Positions 18,725 through 28,227 of a stretch of 64,000 bases of DNA are shown here, piece by piece; position 1 is the first letter of the stretch; every line of letters starts with the position of its first letter. The stretch is from Ferrovum sp. JA12 (GTDB lineage: Bacteria > Pseudomonadota > Gammaproteobacteria > Burkholderiales > Ferrovaceae). The stretch covers positions 649,352 through 713,351 of the forward strand of contig NZ_LJWX01000002.1 of NCBI RefSeq assembly GCF_001431705.1, in the 5' to 3' direction. The translations under genes were made by a program, and so were the position numbers. The notes under the pieces are model-generated. The model saw nothing but the letters and a program-made list of their open reading frames with translations, ran no database searches and was not told the DNA's origin.

Positions 18725-19249
18725 TTAAAATGTCATTCTGGAAAGAAGGTTTACTTTGTCCCGCCATTGATGCTTAATGGCCCCCAAGATATGTAAAGCC
18801 ACGAAACTCACTAACACCCAATTTAGGGTTTCATGAATCTCTTTCAACGTATTTGAGAGTTCTTTATTTTTTGCCACGAGATTAGGTAAATGAATCAGGT
18901 TTAAATACACGACACTGACCCCAGCGGCAGAGCTATGGAGCCAACCCGTTAGCGGCACCAACAACAACAGCAAATAAATTATTCCATGAACGCTGTGCGA
19001 GAGTCTTTTTTCCCAGACCTGTAATCGATCAGGTAGCGCTGGGGGCCGATGAGTCAACCGCCATAGAATGCGCAGAAAAAATAAACCTAATACGGTGATG
19101 CCAATCCATTTGTGGTAGGCATAAAGCTTTAACTTTAAAGGAGACAAGGATAAATCAGACATGTAAAGACCTAAAGGAAAGGCAACGACAATGAATACGG
19201 CTATCAGCCAGTGCAAAATTACCGCCGTCTTGGTATATTTTTCTATCAT
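18725..19249 (-). CDS. Cytochrome b561 family di-heme membrane protein
   Basis: 174 residues with four predicted membrane segments: ILHWLIAVFIVVAFPLGLYM, IGITVLGLFFLRILWRL, GIIYLLLLLVPLTGWLHS and WVLVSFVALHILGAI. Histidines in the first (HW), second (YHKW), third (SVHG) and fourth (LHILGAIKH) helices fit the heme ligands of bacterial b561. It would oxidise or reduce quinone at the inner membrane. First gene of the reverse-strand run ending at emrB, with a perfect palindrome 17 bases upstream of its start. Confidence 0.92.
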   Translation of the reverse strand: MIEKYTKTAVILHWLIAVFIVVAFPLGLYMSDLSLSPLKLKLYAYHKWIGITVLGLFFLRILWRLTHRPPALPDRLQVWEKRLSHSVHGIIYLLLLLVPLTGWLHSSAAGVSVVYLNLIHLPNLVAKNKELSNTLKEIHETLNWVLVSFVALHILGAIKHQWRDKVNLLSRMTF

Positions 19250-19266
19250 AACAACTCCCAGAGTAA

Positions 19267-19292
19267 TTAGTTCGTGTACGAACTAAATTGTA
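19267..19292 (-). promoter_or_regulatory. Promoter -10 and 20-bp palindromic operator of the cytochrome b561-yceI operon
   Basis: TTAGTTCG TGTA CGAACTAA at 19267-19286 is a perfect palindrome with 8-bp arms. On the minus strand TACAAT (19287-19292) directly precedes it, so the palindrome covers the expected transcription start. This is the usual placement of a repressor operator of the MarR or TetR kind. No such regulator gene is in the window. A -35 box is not clear; TTGACT is present but 22 bases from TACAAT. Confidence 0.6.
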
Positions 19293-19296
19293 GCAA

Positions 19297-20061
19297 CTAT
19301 TTAAGATTAAATAAAGTCAAAAAATTTTGGCTAGTTTGCTCGGCCACAGACTCTAGGCTGATCCCTTTTAATCTTGCAATCTCCTTGGCCACCTCCACCA
19401 CATAGGCCGGTTCATTGGTTTTCCCACGGTAAGGAGCAGGCGCCAAATAAGGGGAATCGGTTTCAATGAGCAAGCGCTCCATGGGTAGGGCGATGACCGT
19501 ATCTTTAAGATTTTGCGCATTTTTAAAGGTCACAATGCCTGAAATGGAAATATAAAAACCCATCTCTATGGCTTGCTCAGCGACTTCTAAAGACTCTGTA
19601 AAGCAATGCAAAATACCCCCTACTTGAGCGGCGTACTCTTGCTTCATAATTTTAAGAGTATCCTCTGGGGCATGTCGAGTATGAATAATTAAGGGTTTTT
19701 GACACTCACGCGCTGCACGAATATGCACCCGAAAGCGCTCTCGCTGCCATTCAAGGTCACCCTCTAAGCGAAAATAATCCAAGCCCGTTTCGCCAATACC
19801 AATGACTTTTTTATGTTGCGCCAATGTCACTAAACCTGCCACCGTAGGTTCTTCCACCTCTTGGTAATCAGGGTGGACGCCAACTGTGGCATACCAGTCA
19901 TCATGAAGCATAGCCACTGCAATGACCTCCTGAAAGGTCTCAAGATTGACAGAAATACACAGCGCTTTGCTCACCTTGGCAAGAAGCATGGCCTCTTTAA
20001 TGTGATCAATACGATTGTTGAGTTCAGGAAAATTAAGATGACAATGAGAATCAATATACAT
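19297..20061 (-). CDS. tatD: TatD-family metal-dependent deoxyribonuclease
   Basis: 254 residues, full length. The metal ligands are visible: HCH in YIDSHCHLNF, glutamate in GIGETGLDYF, HTRHA, HCFTES and the aspartate in LLIETDSPYLAP. TatD-type enzymes are 3'-5' DNA exonucleases linked to DNA repair. Last gene of the fatty-acid/replication operon, 9 bases after holB. In many proteobacteria a PilZ-domain gene sits between holB and tatD; here it is absent. Confidence 0.94.
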   Translation of the reverse strand: MYIDSHCHLNFPELNNRIDHIKEAMLLAKVSKALCISVNLETFQEVIAVAMLHDDWYATVGVHPDYQEVEEPTVAGLVTLAQHKKVIGIGETGLDYFRLEGDLEWQRERFRVHIRAARECQKPLIIHTRHAPEDTLKIMKQEYAAQVGGILHCFTESLEVAEQAIEMGFYISISGIVTFKNAQNLKDTVIALPMERLLIETDSPYLAPAPYRGKTNEPAYVVEVAKEIARLKGISLESVAEQTSQNFLTLFNLK

Positions 20062-20070
20062 AATAACAAC

Positions 20071-21075
20071 TCAAGGGTTTAAATACAGTGATCGATTCAG
20101 GGACAACCAAGGAATTAGCAATGACTCAATCAATAATTTAGGTACCAAGGGATGGCGCAGAGATCGCTTAGCCTGTTTTAACTGTTTTTCCCAAGCCAAT
20201 AAATCAAAAATTATCACTTTCTCAACAGTGGGTAGATTAACAGCAACATCAATATGAAAAAATCTTTTTTGTAAAAAATACTGACTGATTAAGTCATTAC
20301 ACCACTTATGAGTCCAATCAAGCCAATACTCTAAGGGGATTTTTTGTGCCAATACAGATAACTCCGTTAATTGAACCTGAGGAGTCGTTAACAGCGTAAG
20401 ATAAGAGTGTCTGAGTTTTTCTACTCCTTGCTCTAAGGCTCTTTTGCTATTAAGTGGTGTCCCATAGACTGCCAATAAAGATAGTGCTTCCAACTCTGGA
20501 ATCTTTAAATACTCACAGGATTCCTTTGCATTAGGCGCCCTTAATGCAAGTTTTTGGCAACGACTCAGTATAGTGGGTAAGAGTCTTTTTAACTGATCCG
20601 CCACCAAAACGAACAGTACATTAGGCGGCGGTTCTTCAAGCGCTTTTAATAGAGCATTGGCAGCATTTATATTTAGGGCATCAGCTTGCTCAATCAACAC
20701 AATCTTGTAACCATTGCGTTGGGCCCCCACCGTTAAAAAAGGACCGAGATCTCTGACAGCATCGACATTGATAGTCGTACTTTTTTTGTCCTTTGCTTTG
20801 TCCTCAGCAGCGTCCTCCTCCAGGGTAACATTACCCTCAATGTTCAGTATCATGAGATCCGGATGCTGTCTTTGTGCTACCCAATGGCAAGCGACGCACT
20901 GTTGGCAACTTAGGTGATTAACCGGTGCGAGGCAGAGCAACGATTGAACCAGTGAATAAGAGAATTCCACCTTACCAATACCCTGTGGTCCATGGATCAG
21001 TAAGGAGTGAGGAAAATGTCCTCGGTGGCTTAATAATTCTGTTAAAGGTTTGACGTGCCAGGCTAAGGTCACCAT
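20071..21075 (-). CDS. holB: DNA polymerase III delta-prime subunit
   Basis: 334 residues. HGPQGIGKVEFSYSL near residue 30 is the P-loop region, four cysteines in CLAPVNHLSCQQCVACHW form the zinc site, and ALEEPPPNVLFVLV with LPTILSRCQ carries the SRC arginine-finger motif. It is part of the clamp loader. A charged insert (LEEDAAEDKAKDKKST) lies after the zinc region. It overlaps tmk by 7 bases, the widespread tmk-holB order. Confidence 0.93.
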   Translation of the reverse strand: MVTLAWHVKPLTELLSHRGHFPHSLLIHGPQGIGKVEFSYSLVQSLLCLAPVNHLSCQQCVACHWVAQRQHPDLMILNIEGNVTLEEDAAEDKAKDKKSTTINVDAVRDLGPFLTVGAQRNGYKIVLIEQADALNINAANALLKALEEPPPNVLFVLVADQLKRLLPTILSRCQKLALRAPNAKESCEYLKIPELEALSLLAVYGTPLNSKRALEQGVEKLRHSYLTLLTTPQVQLTELSVLAQKIPLEYWLDWTHKWCNDLISQYFLQKRFFHIDVAVNLPTVEKVIIFDLLAWEKQLKQAKRSLRHPLVPKLLIESLLIPWLSLNRSLYLNP

Positions 21076-21686
21076 AATCTCTCGTTGAGTATAGCCATGA
21101 CGCAGGCATTTAATTGACTTAACTCAATAGCAGAATTCACCACAACAATTCTCTCGGGGTAGTCACGGGCTCTTTGTAGATAAGCCTCCCGCACACGATT
21201 AAAAAAGTGGGCTTGCTCCTGCTCGAATCGGTCGGGCTGCGGACTTACCTGACTCACTCTTTGTCTTGCGATAGCAGGATCTAGGTCAAATAAAAGGGTT
21301 AAATCCGGGACCCTGGCTTCCACCCATTGAGTCAATGTGTTTAATACGTCCCAGGGTATTTGTCGCCCTCCCCCTTGATAAGCAAAGCTTGCATCAGTAA
21401 AACGATCACTCAGCACCCATTTACCAGCTTTTAGTGCCGGCTCAATAACCTGTTTGATATGCTCATTGCGCGCTGCAAACATGATCAATGTCTCACTCAT
21501 CACATCCATTTTTTCATGTAACACCAAGCTTCGTAAGTATTCACCAAAGGGTGTCCCACCAGGCTCACGGGTGGTCACGAGATCAACGCCCCGCTGTGTA
21601 ATCCAATGTTTGATGCTATTAATATGGCTACTTTTGCCGGCGCCATCAATGCCCTCAAGGGTAATAAATCGTGCTTGTTGTGTCAT
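21069..21686 (-). CDS. tmk: Thymidylate kinase
   Basis: 205 residues. P-loop EGIDGAGKSSH at 12-22, the REPGGTPFGE segment, the DR motif in VLSDRFTDASFAYQGGGR and a LID region around ARQRVSQVSPQPDRFE identify it. It phosphorylates dTMP to dTDP. Preceded by mltG (10-base gap) and overlapping holB. Confidence 0.96.
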   Translation of the reverse strand: MTQQARFITLEGIDGAGKSSHINSIKHWITQRGVDLVTTREPGGTPFGEYLRSLVLHEKMDVMSETLIMFAARNEHIKQVIEPALKAGKWVLSDRFTDASFAYQGGGRQIPWDVLNTLTQWVEARVPDLTLLFDLDPAIARQRVSQVSPQPDRFEQEQAHFFNRVREAYLQRARDYPERIVVVNSAIELSQLNACVMAILNERLW

Positions 21687-21696
21687 TCTCTGTAAA

Positions 21697-22686
21697 CTAC
21701 TGTGATGGATGGTGTTGATACTTTAAGACGGCTTGATTATGTTGTGCAAGAGTTTTAGAAAAATAATGGGCGCCATCTCCTTTGGCCACAAAATATAAGT
21801 CATCTGTATGAGCCGGATGAAGCACCGCCTGCAACGCTGTTTTACTGGGATAGGCTATTGGCGTGGGAGGTAACCCATGTCGAGTATAGGTATTATAAAC
21901 GTTATCAATTTTTAAATCTTGATGATGAAGCTTACCGCTATAGCGACTTCCTAAACCAAAAATTACTGTGGGGTCGGTTTGTAAACGCATGCCAATTTTA
22001 AGGCGATTTAAAAATACTGCGGCTATGAGGGGTTGCTCAGAGACCACAGCACTTTCTTTCTCAACTAAAGACGCCAATATTAATGCCTCATAGGGAGTAT
22101 GGATGAGCGGATCTTGCTCCCTATTTTGCCAGAGTTGACGCAAATGAGAATCCATATTGTTTTTTGCGCGTTTAAGAACTTGTATATCCGAATCACCACG
22201 ATTAAAAAAATAGGTATCCGGATAAAATACCCCTTCGAGAGAAGAGTTATTCCCTGCCAATTGTTGGAGGACCACTTCTGTTGTTAAGTGATCCATTTGA
22301 TGACTAAGATTTGGGTTCTGAGCTAACTCTTTCTTTAGCTGAGAAAAATTCATACCATCAATAATTTTCACTTCATAGTCGATAGCATCCCCATGAGCGA
22401 TTTTAGTTAATAATTCATAGGCAGACATGCCATTTCTAAATTCATAACTGCCCGCTTTGATATGACTTTGAATGCCCAGTAACTTCCCCATTAAAATAAA
22501 GGAGTAGGGTTCTCTAATAATTTTTTTTTGTGCTAGGTCTTTGGCAATAGTTCTTAAACTATAACCCGATTTTAGCTCATAAATACTGTTTTCTACGGTG
22601 AGTTGAAGAGGAATAAAAAGAGAGTATGAGAGCCCAATAAATAGAAATAAAACCAAAAAAACGACCCAGCTAAAGAAGCGTTTCAT
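21697..22686 (-). CDS. mltG: Endolytic murein transglycosylase MltG (YceG)
   Basis: 329 residues. One amino-terminal membrane segment (FFSWVVFLVLFLFIGLSYSLF), a LysM-like part (SGYSLRTIAKDLAQKKI), and the catalytic domain with the essential glutamate in LASLVEKESAV, then LQTDPTVIFGLG and YNTYTRHGLPPTPI. It cleaves nascent glycan strands at the inner membrane and limits their length. Placed between fabF and tmk as in most betaproteobacteria. Confidence 0.95.
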   Translation of the reverse strand: MKRFFSWVVFLVLFLFIGLSYSLFIPLQLTVENSIYELKSGYSLRTIAKDLAQKKIIREPYSFILMGKLLGIQSHIKAGSYEFRNGMSAYELLTKIAHGDAIDYEVKIIDGMNFSQLKKELAQNPNLSHQMDHLTTEVVLQQLAGNNSSLEGVFYPDTYFFNRGDSDIQVLKRAKNNMDSHLRQLWQNREQDPLIHTPYEALILASLVEKESAVVSEQPLIAAVFLNRLKIGMRLQTDPTVIFGLGSRYSGKLHHQDLKIDNVYNTYTRHGLPPTPIAYPSKTALQAVLHPAHTDDLYFVAKGDGAHYFSKTLAQHNQAVLKYQHHPSQ

Positions 22687-22704
22687 GATCGTTTTTTATG
22701 GTGT

Positions 22705-23946
22705 CTATTTAAATCTCTGAAATATTAAGGTACCGTTTGTACCGCCAAAACCAAAGGAGTTTGACAAGACTGTGTTAACTGTCATCTGCCTTGCAGTATG
22801 TGGTACATAATCCAGATCACACTCAGGACTTGGGTGATCTAGATTGATAGTGGGTGGAACCGTATTATAATAAATGGAGAGTACAGCAAAAACGGCTTCA
22901 ATCCCCCCTGCAGCACCTAAGAGGTGCCCAGTCATACTTTTGGTGGAACTGACAGCTATTTGTTTTGCATGCTCACCAAAAGCCCGCTTTACGGCGGTGG
23001 TTTCACCTAAATCACCTAAGGGTGTTGAGGTACCATGGGCATTAATATAATCCACTTGATCGGGGTTAATTTTGGCATTTTTCATGGCATTCACCATGCT
23101 TCGTCTGGCACCATCACCATCCTCTGGCGGTGCTGTGATATGGTGTGCGTCTGCACTCATTCCATAACCGATTAACTCACAGTAAATTTTAGCACCGCGC
23201 GCCTTAGCATGTTCGAGTTCCTCTAACACCAGTACACCGGCCCCCTCACCCATGACAAAGCCATCACGTTCCATATCCCAAGGACGCGAGGCTGTGGTGG
23301 GAGAATCGTTTCTGGTGCTCAACGCTCGGGCAGCACAAAACCCCCCAATACCCAGCTCATTGATAGCCGCCTCGGCCCCTCCTGCAATCATTACATCGGC
23401 ATCGCCATACTCAATCAAGCGAGCCGCATCGCCAATACTATGGTTACCCGTGGTGCAGGCCGTTACTAAAGACAAATTAGGTCCCTTTAAACCATACATA
23501 ATGGACAGATTGCCAGAAATCATGTTGATAATACTGCCAGGAATAAAAAAGGGTGAAATTCTTCTTACTCCTCCCTCAAGGTAAGCGGTGTGGGTATCGG
23601 TAATCATAGGTAATCCACCGATGCCCGAACCAATACAAACCCCCTGTCTTTCTGCATCCACAGGATGAGCAGACAACCCAGCATCTTCAATGGCTTGCAT
23701 TGCCGCAATGAGACCGAAATGGATAAAGGTATCCATCCGTCTTACTTCCTTAGGATTTAAATAGTGATTTACATCTAAACCACGCACTTCGCCGGCAATT
23801 TGACAGGGCATTTGTGATGCATCAAATTTACTAATGGTTTGGATACCTGAACGTCCTGCTGTCAGATTTTCCCATGATTCAGTGACTGTATTACCCACTG
23901 GAGAGACAATTCCAAGTCCTGTTACAACGACTCGACGATGCGTCAT
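22705..23946 (-). CDS. fabF: 3-oxoacyl-ACP synthase II
   Basis: 413 residues. The Cys-His-His triad is seen in VTACTTGNHS, INAHGTSTPLGD and STKSMTGHLLGAAGG; NSFGFGGTNG closes the fold. It condenses malonyl-ACP with acyl-ACP in elongation. The AAGGA ribosome site precedes the ATG at 23946, and a strong hairpin separates the gene from acpP. Confidence 0.97.
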   Translation of the reverse strand: MTHRRVVVTGLGIVSPVGNTVTESWENLTAGRSGIQTISKFDASQMPCQIAGEVRGLDVNHYLNPKEVRRMDTFIHFGLIAAMQAIEDAGLSAHPVDAERQGVCIGSGIGGLPMITDTHTAYLEGGVRRISPFFIPGSIINMISGNLSIMYGLKGPNLSLVTACTTGNHSIGDAARLIEYGDADVMIAGGAEAAINELGIGGFCAARALSTRNDSPTTASRPWDMERDGFVMGEGAGVLVLEELEHAKARGAKIYCELIGYGMSADAHHITAPPEDGDGARRSMVNAMKNAKINPDQVDYINAHGTSTPLGDLGETTAVKRAFGEHAKQIAVSSTKSMTGHLLGAAGGIEAVFAVLSIYYNTVPPTINLDHPSPECDLDYVPHTARQMTVNTVLSNSFGFGGTNGTLIFQRFK

Positions 23947-23969
23947 ATTGAGTTATTCCTTAAGATAAT

Positions 23970-23993
23970 GGAGCAAAACAATAGTTTTGCTCC
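23970..23993 (-). other. Intercistronic hairpin between acpP and fabF
   Basis: GGAGCAAAAC and GTTTTGCTCC form a perfect 10-bp stem around a four-base loop. No T run follows, and the fabF ribosome site begins about 12 bases downstream on the minus strand. It may stabilise the abundant acpP message or reduce read-through into fabF. Confidence 0.6.
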
Positions 23994-24010
23994 AGAAATC
24001 TAACTGCCTA

Positions 24011-24250
24011 TTACGCTTTTAGATGGCTATTAACGTAATCAATTGCTTGTTGAACTGTGGTGATTTTCTCTGCTTCTTCATCAGGAATCTCGCACTCAAA
24101 CTCTTCTTCAAGAGCCATTACTAATTCCACTGTATCAAGCGAGTCAGCGCCTAAATCATCAACAAAAGAAGAATTGTTTTGAACATCTTCCTCCTTCACT
24201 CCAAGTTGCTCAGAAACAATTTTTTTGACTCGCTGTTCAATATTTGACAT
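24011..24250 (-). CDS. acpP: Acyl carrier protein
   Basis: 79 residues, strongly acidic. The phosphopantetheine serine is in [21 protein letters not shown]. It carries acyl chains as thioesters in fatty acid synthesis. The 78-base gap to fabG contains TGATAAAAT on the minus strand, which could be an extended -10 giving acpP its own promoter. Confidence 0.98.
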   Translation of the reverse strand: MSNIEQRVKKIVSEQLGVKEEDVQNNSSFVDDLGADSLDTVELVMALEEEFECEIPDEEAEKITTVQQAIDYVNSHLKA

Positions 24251-24328
24251 GGGTTTAATCCTTTTTTTCTAGGGTGTAACAAAAACAACGTTATTTTATC
24301 AGAACATCTTCAATCTAGCATAACCAAT

Positions 24329-25072
24329 TTAATCCATTGCCATCCCACCGTTCACATGAATGGTGGCACCCGTGATGTAATTGGCTTCTGGAGAAGCTAA
24401 AAAAGCCACGGCATGGGCCACATCCTCCGGTTTACCAAGCTTACCCAAGGGGATAGCAGACAACAGAGCCTTTTGTTGTGAGTCATCTAGAACATGGGTC
24501 ATATCGGTTTCGATAAACCCCGGTGCCACACAGTTCACCGTAATACCACGACTACCCAATTCTCTGGCTAGAGATTTACTCATCCCAATTAAACCCGCTT
24601 TAGCGGCAGCATAATTCGCCTGCCCTGGGTTACCTGTGGCACCCACGACGGAGCCAATATTAATAATACGGCCAAAGCGAGCCTTCATCATATCCCTCAT
24701 CACCGCCCGTGCGAGTCTAAATGTTGCGCTAAGATTCGTATCAATGACATCTTGCCAATCCTCATCACGCATCCGCATAGAGAGCATATCCTTGGTGATC
24801 CCGGCGTTATTCACCAAGATAGATACGGCACCAAAGCGATGTTTGATGGTCTCAATTAATTCTAAAATAGCAGGAGCTTCTCTGACATCAAGTACCATTC
24901 CGCAACCTGATAGAGAGTGTTCTTTTAATAGCTCGGAAATTTGGTTAGCTCCTGCATCTGTTGTAGAAGTACCCACCACAGTGATCCCATTTTTTGCTAA
25001 CTGCAACATAATGGCTCGGCCAATTCCTCGACTAGCACCCGTTACTAAGGCAATATGCTGTACTTGTGTCAT
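24329..25072 (-). CDS. fabG: 3-oxoacyl-ACP reductase
   Basis: 247 residues. NADPH motif TGASRGIGRAI near residue 13, NNAGIT, the catalytic serine in INIGSVVGATGNPGQ and YxxxK in NYAAAKAGLIGMSKS, ending in VNGGMAMD as in typical FabG. It reduces 3-oxoacyl-ACP. Two bases separate it from fabD. Confidence 0.97.
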   Translation of the reverse strand: MTQVQHIALVTGASRGIGRAIMLQLAKNGITVVGTSTTDAGANQISELLKEHSLSGCGMVLDVREAPAILELIETIKHRFGAVSILVNNAGITKDMLSMRMRDEDWQDVIDTNLSATFRLARAVMRDMMKARFGRIINIGSVVGATGNPGQANYAAAKAGLIGMSKSLARELGSRGITVNCVAPGFIETDMTHVLDDSQQKALLSAIPLGKLGKPEDVAHAVAFLASPEANYITGATIHVNGGMAMD

Positions 25073-25074
25073 GA

Positions 25075-26001
25075 TTAATTCCCCTCAATAGCATTTTTCA
25101 TTACATTGCAGTCATTTAAAGCTATCCCCGTTAACTGACTATCGATACGTTTTACAAGAGGCGCTAAAACCTTACCTGGTCCACATTCATAAAATGTAGT
25201 GATACCGAGGTTCGCCATAGCTTGGATGCAAGATACCCATCGTACAGGAGAATACATTTGCGTTATCAGTGCTGTTTTGATTTCTTGGGGTGAGTGACTG
25301 GGTCCTGCATGAACATTATGATAGAGAGGAATTGTTGGAACGCTAACAGTAATGGTATCCAAGATATGAGAGAGTTTTTCAGAGGCCTCAGTCAGCAACG
25401 AACAATGAGACGGAACACTCATGGCTAGGATCACCGCTCTCTTCGCCCCTTTTTCTTTGGCCATCTTCACAGCACGCTCGATAGCAGAGCGGTGCCCAGC
25501 AATAACCACCTGACCGGGAGAATTAAAGTTAGCCGGTTCCAGCACATCTTGCTCCTTAGCTAGAGTGCAAATCTCCTCCACCACAGTGTCATCAACGCCA
25601 AGAATAGCCGCCATCGCACCTACGCCAACTGGTACAGCTTCTTGCATTGCCTTAGCGCGTGTCTCGGTCACTATTAATGCATCATTAAAACTGAGTGCGC
25701 CCCCCGCTACCAAGGCAGTCAATTCACCTAAGCTATGCCCTGCCAAAGCTGTGGGATGCGTACCACCCAAGTGTAACCAAGTTCGGTAGGCGGCTATGCC
25801 AGCCGTTAACATTAAAGGTTGGGTATTCACAGTTTGCGCAAGCGTTTCCTCTGTACCCGTTGTAACCATTGACCAAAAATCTTTTCCTAGCACGTCACTT
25901 GCTTCAAGGAAAGTGTCCTTAGCGATACTTAACTCAGCGAAGCCATTCATCATGCCCACGGATTGAGAACCTTGTCCTGGAAAAATAAACGCATAAGCCA
26001 T
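25075..26001 (-). CDS. fabD: Malonyl-CoA:ACP transacylase
   Basis: 308 residues. FPGQGSQSVGM at the start, the active-site serine in LAGHSLGELTALVAGG and the catalytic histidine in MSVPSHCSLL are present. It loads malonate onto ACP. It lies 13 bases after fabH in the operon. Confidence 0.97.
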   Translation of the reverse strand: MAYAFIFPGQGSQSVGMMNGFAELSIAKDTFLEASDVLGKDFWSMVTTGTEETLAQTVNTQPLMLTAGIAAYRTWLHLGGTHPTALAGHSLGELTALVAGGALSFNDALIVTETRAKAMQEAVPVGVGAMAAILGVDDTVVEEICTLAKEQDVLEPANFNSPGQVVIAGHRSAIERAVKMAKEKGAKRAVILAMSVPSHCSLLTEASEKLSHILDTITVSVPTIPLYHNVHAGPSHSPQEIKTALITQMYSPVRWVSCIQAMANLGITTFYECGPGKVLAPLVKRIDSQLTGIALNDCNVMKNAIEGN

Positions 26002-26014
26002 TACTTAACTTCTC

Positions 26015-26977
26015 CTAAAGTTTAAACAGGGCAGATCCCCATGTGAATCCTCCACCCACGCCAACCAATAGACAGGTATCTCCTGGTTTGATTTTACCCT
26101 CACGAATCCCTTCATCAAGGGCCAATGGAATAGATGCTGCCGAAGTATTTCCATGGCGTTGGACGGTGACAATTACCTTAGACATGGGTAACTTCAGCTT
26201 CTCAGCCGTGGCCTCAATAATGCGAATATTAGCTTGGTGCGGAATGAGCCAATCAATTTGTTCGATACTCATGTTGTGCGCATTAAGGGCTTCTTGCGAT
26301 ACTTGCGCTAACACTTTCACGGCGAATTTAAAGACAGCACCACCGTCCATTTTGACGGTAGGATTGCCACTGGTTTCCCCATTCATAACATGACCTGGCA
26401 CACAGAGCATGGCAGCATGTCGACCATCCGCATGTAAATGCGTTGATAAAATTCCTGCCGTATCACTCCCTGTTAGCACCACCGCTCCAGCCCCATCACC
26501 AAACAACACACAAGTATTACGATCTTGCCAATCAAGTAAATTAGTAAACGTCTCAGCACCTACCACTAAGACGTTAGTGGCTTGACCCGATTTAATGAAT
26601 TGATCAGCCACTGACAATGCGTAAACAAAACCAGTACATACGGCTTGAATATCAAAAGCAGCCCCATGAGTGCCCCCAAGCTTTTGTTGTAAAAGACAGG
26701 CTGTACTGGGAAAAACCATATCTGGCGTGGTGGTAGCGACAATAATTAAATCGATATCCTGGGCAGACAAACGCGCTACAGCTAAGGCTTTTTGCGCCGC
26801 ATGAAAAGCCATATCACTGGTAGTTTCCTTAGGTCCATGAACGTGCCGACTTTCAATGCCTGTTCTTGTTCTTATCCATTCATCACTGGTTTCAACTCGA
26901 TGTTCGAGTTCAGCATTTGATAAAATAGTTTCGGGTAAGTAGCTTCCTACTCCCACAATTTTTGAAAATATTGTCAT
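26015..26977 (-). CDS. fabH: 3-oxoacyl-ACP synthase III
   Basis: 320 residues. Catalytic Cys in [14 protein letters not shown], His in [10 protein letters not shown] and Asn in [12 protein letters not shown] form the FabH triad. It starts fatty acid synthesis by condensing acetyl-CoA with malonyl-ACP. Its ATG overlaps the plsX stop by one base. Confidence 0.97.
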   Translation of the reverse strand: MTIFSKIVGVGSYLPETILSNAELEHRVETSDEWIRTRTGIESRHVHGPKETTSDMAFHAAQKALAVARLSAQDIDLIIVATTTPDMVFPSTACLLQQKLGGTHGAAFDIQAVCTGFVYALSVADQFIKSGQATNVLVVGAETFTNLLDWQDRNTCVLFGDGAGAVVLTGSDTAGILSTHLHADGRHAAMLCVPGHVMNGETSGNPTVKMDGGAVFKFAVKVLAQVSQEALNAHNMSIEQIDWLIPHQANIRIIEATAEKLKLPMSKVIVTVQRHGNTSAASIPLALDEGIREGKIKPGDTCLLVGVGGGFTWGSALFKL

Positions 26978-27996
26978 TAAGGATGTTTGGGTAATTGAAT
27001 TGAATTAATAGTAGCTTCAATGCGTTCAATAATATTGTTTCTATACTCTGAAACGGCATACTGGAGTGCATTTCTAAACGCATAAGCGTCTGCACCGCCA
27101 TGGCTTTTTACAACAAGACCTCTTAAACCCAACAAACTGGCACCATTATAGCGTCGATGATCTACTTTTTTTCTAAAACTATTTAATACCGGCATGGCAA
27201 TAATGGCTGCTAATCGGGTAAAGATATTTTTCTTAAATTCATTTTTAATCATCTGACTTAGCATCCAAGCTAACCCTTCAGAGGTTTTTAATACAACATT
27301 GCCAACAAAACCGTCGCATACCACCACATTAACGGTACCACGAAAAATATCATCACCTTCGATATTACCGTAGAAATTAATGGGCGATATAGCAAGCAAC
27401 TGCGCTGCATGTTTAATTACTTCACCGCCCTTAATAGCTTCATGACCAATGTTAAGTAAACCTACCGTGGGACGCTCTATTCCCTCAATAGCAGAACATA
27501 GGGTAGAACCCATTATGCCAAACTGTTGTAAATGCTCAGCATCACAATCAACATTAGCCCCTAAGTCTAAAACGTAGACATGCCCTTTAATGGAAGGCAT
27601 TTTAGTAGCAATGGCGGGACGCTCTATACCAGGCATCATTTTCAGAACGAAGCGAGCCGTAGCCATTAGCGCTCCCGTATTGCCAGCACTAACACAAGCG
27701 TGGGCTCTTCCTTCTTTCACTAAATTAATAGCCACTCTCATAGAAGAATCTTTTTTCTTCTTTAAGACGAGAGCCGGCGCCTCATCCATACTGACAACTT
27801 CAGATGCATGCTGAATTAAGAGTCTTGGAGAAAACTGAAAACGTAAGCGTTTTAGTTTTTGTTCGATTAAATCCTGAGAGCCAACCAGTATTAGGTTGAC
27901 CTCAGAATCTAACGCGAGAAGATCAAGTGCGGCAGGAATGGTGACATCAATCCCTATATCACCACCCATTACATCCACGGCAACCGTAACGGTCAT
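26977..27996 (-). CDS. plsX: Phosphate acyltransferase
   Basis: 339 residues. [18 protein letters not shown] at the start, [32 protein letters not shown] and [16 protein letters not shown] are PlsX signatures. It makes acyl-phosphate from acyl-ACP for phospholipid synthesis. Standard position between rpmF and fabH. Confidence 0.96.
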   Translation of the reverse strand: MTVTVAVDVMGGDIGIDVTIPAALDLLALDSEVNLILVGSQDLIEQKLKRLRFQFSPRLLIQHASEVVSMDEAPALVLKKKKDSSMRVAINLVKEGRAHACVSAGNTGALMATARFVLKMMPGIERPAIATKMPSIKGHVYVLDLGANVDCDAEHLQQFGIMGSTLCSAIEGIERPTVGLLNIGHEAIKGGEVIKHAAQLLAISPINFYGNIEGDDIFRGTVNVVVCDGFVGNVVLKTSEGLAWMLSQMIKNEFKKNIFTRLAAIIAMPVLNSFRKKVDHRRYNGASLLGLRGLVVKSHGGADAYAFRNALQYAVSEYRNNIIERIEATINSIQLPKHP

Positions 27997-28022
27997 AGAT
28001 CAATCAGTGCTGGTCAGAGGAA

Positions 28023-28202
28023 TTACTGGTTTTTCGTCTTAACAACTTTTTTACCGCGATAAAAGCCATTGGGGCTAATATGATGGCGAAGATGCACTTC
28101 ACCTGTGGTAGGCTCAGTGGCCAAAGCGGGACCTGTTAAAAAATCATGCGAGCGATGCATGCCTCGTTTAGAGGGAGATTTTTTGTTTTGCTGAACTGCC
28201 AT
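28023..28202 (-). CDS. rpmF: Ribosomal protein L32
   Basis: 59 residues read directly from the reverse strand: [20 protein letters not shown] at the start, then [20 protein letters not shown] and [10 protein letters not shown]. This is the L32 pattern of proteobacteria without the zinc cysteines. It lies between yceD and plsX, its usual place, 25 bases after yceD. Confidence 0.97.
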   Translation of the reverse strand: MAVQQNKKSPSKRGMHRSHDFLTGPALATEPTTGEVHLRHHISPNGFYRGKKVVKTKNQ

Positions 28203-28227
28203 GTTGTATGCTCCTAAAAAATAATTT

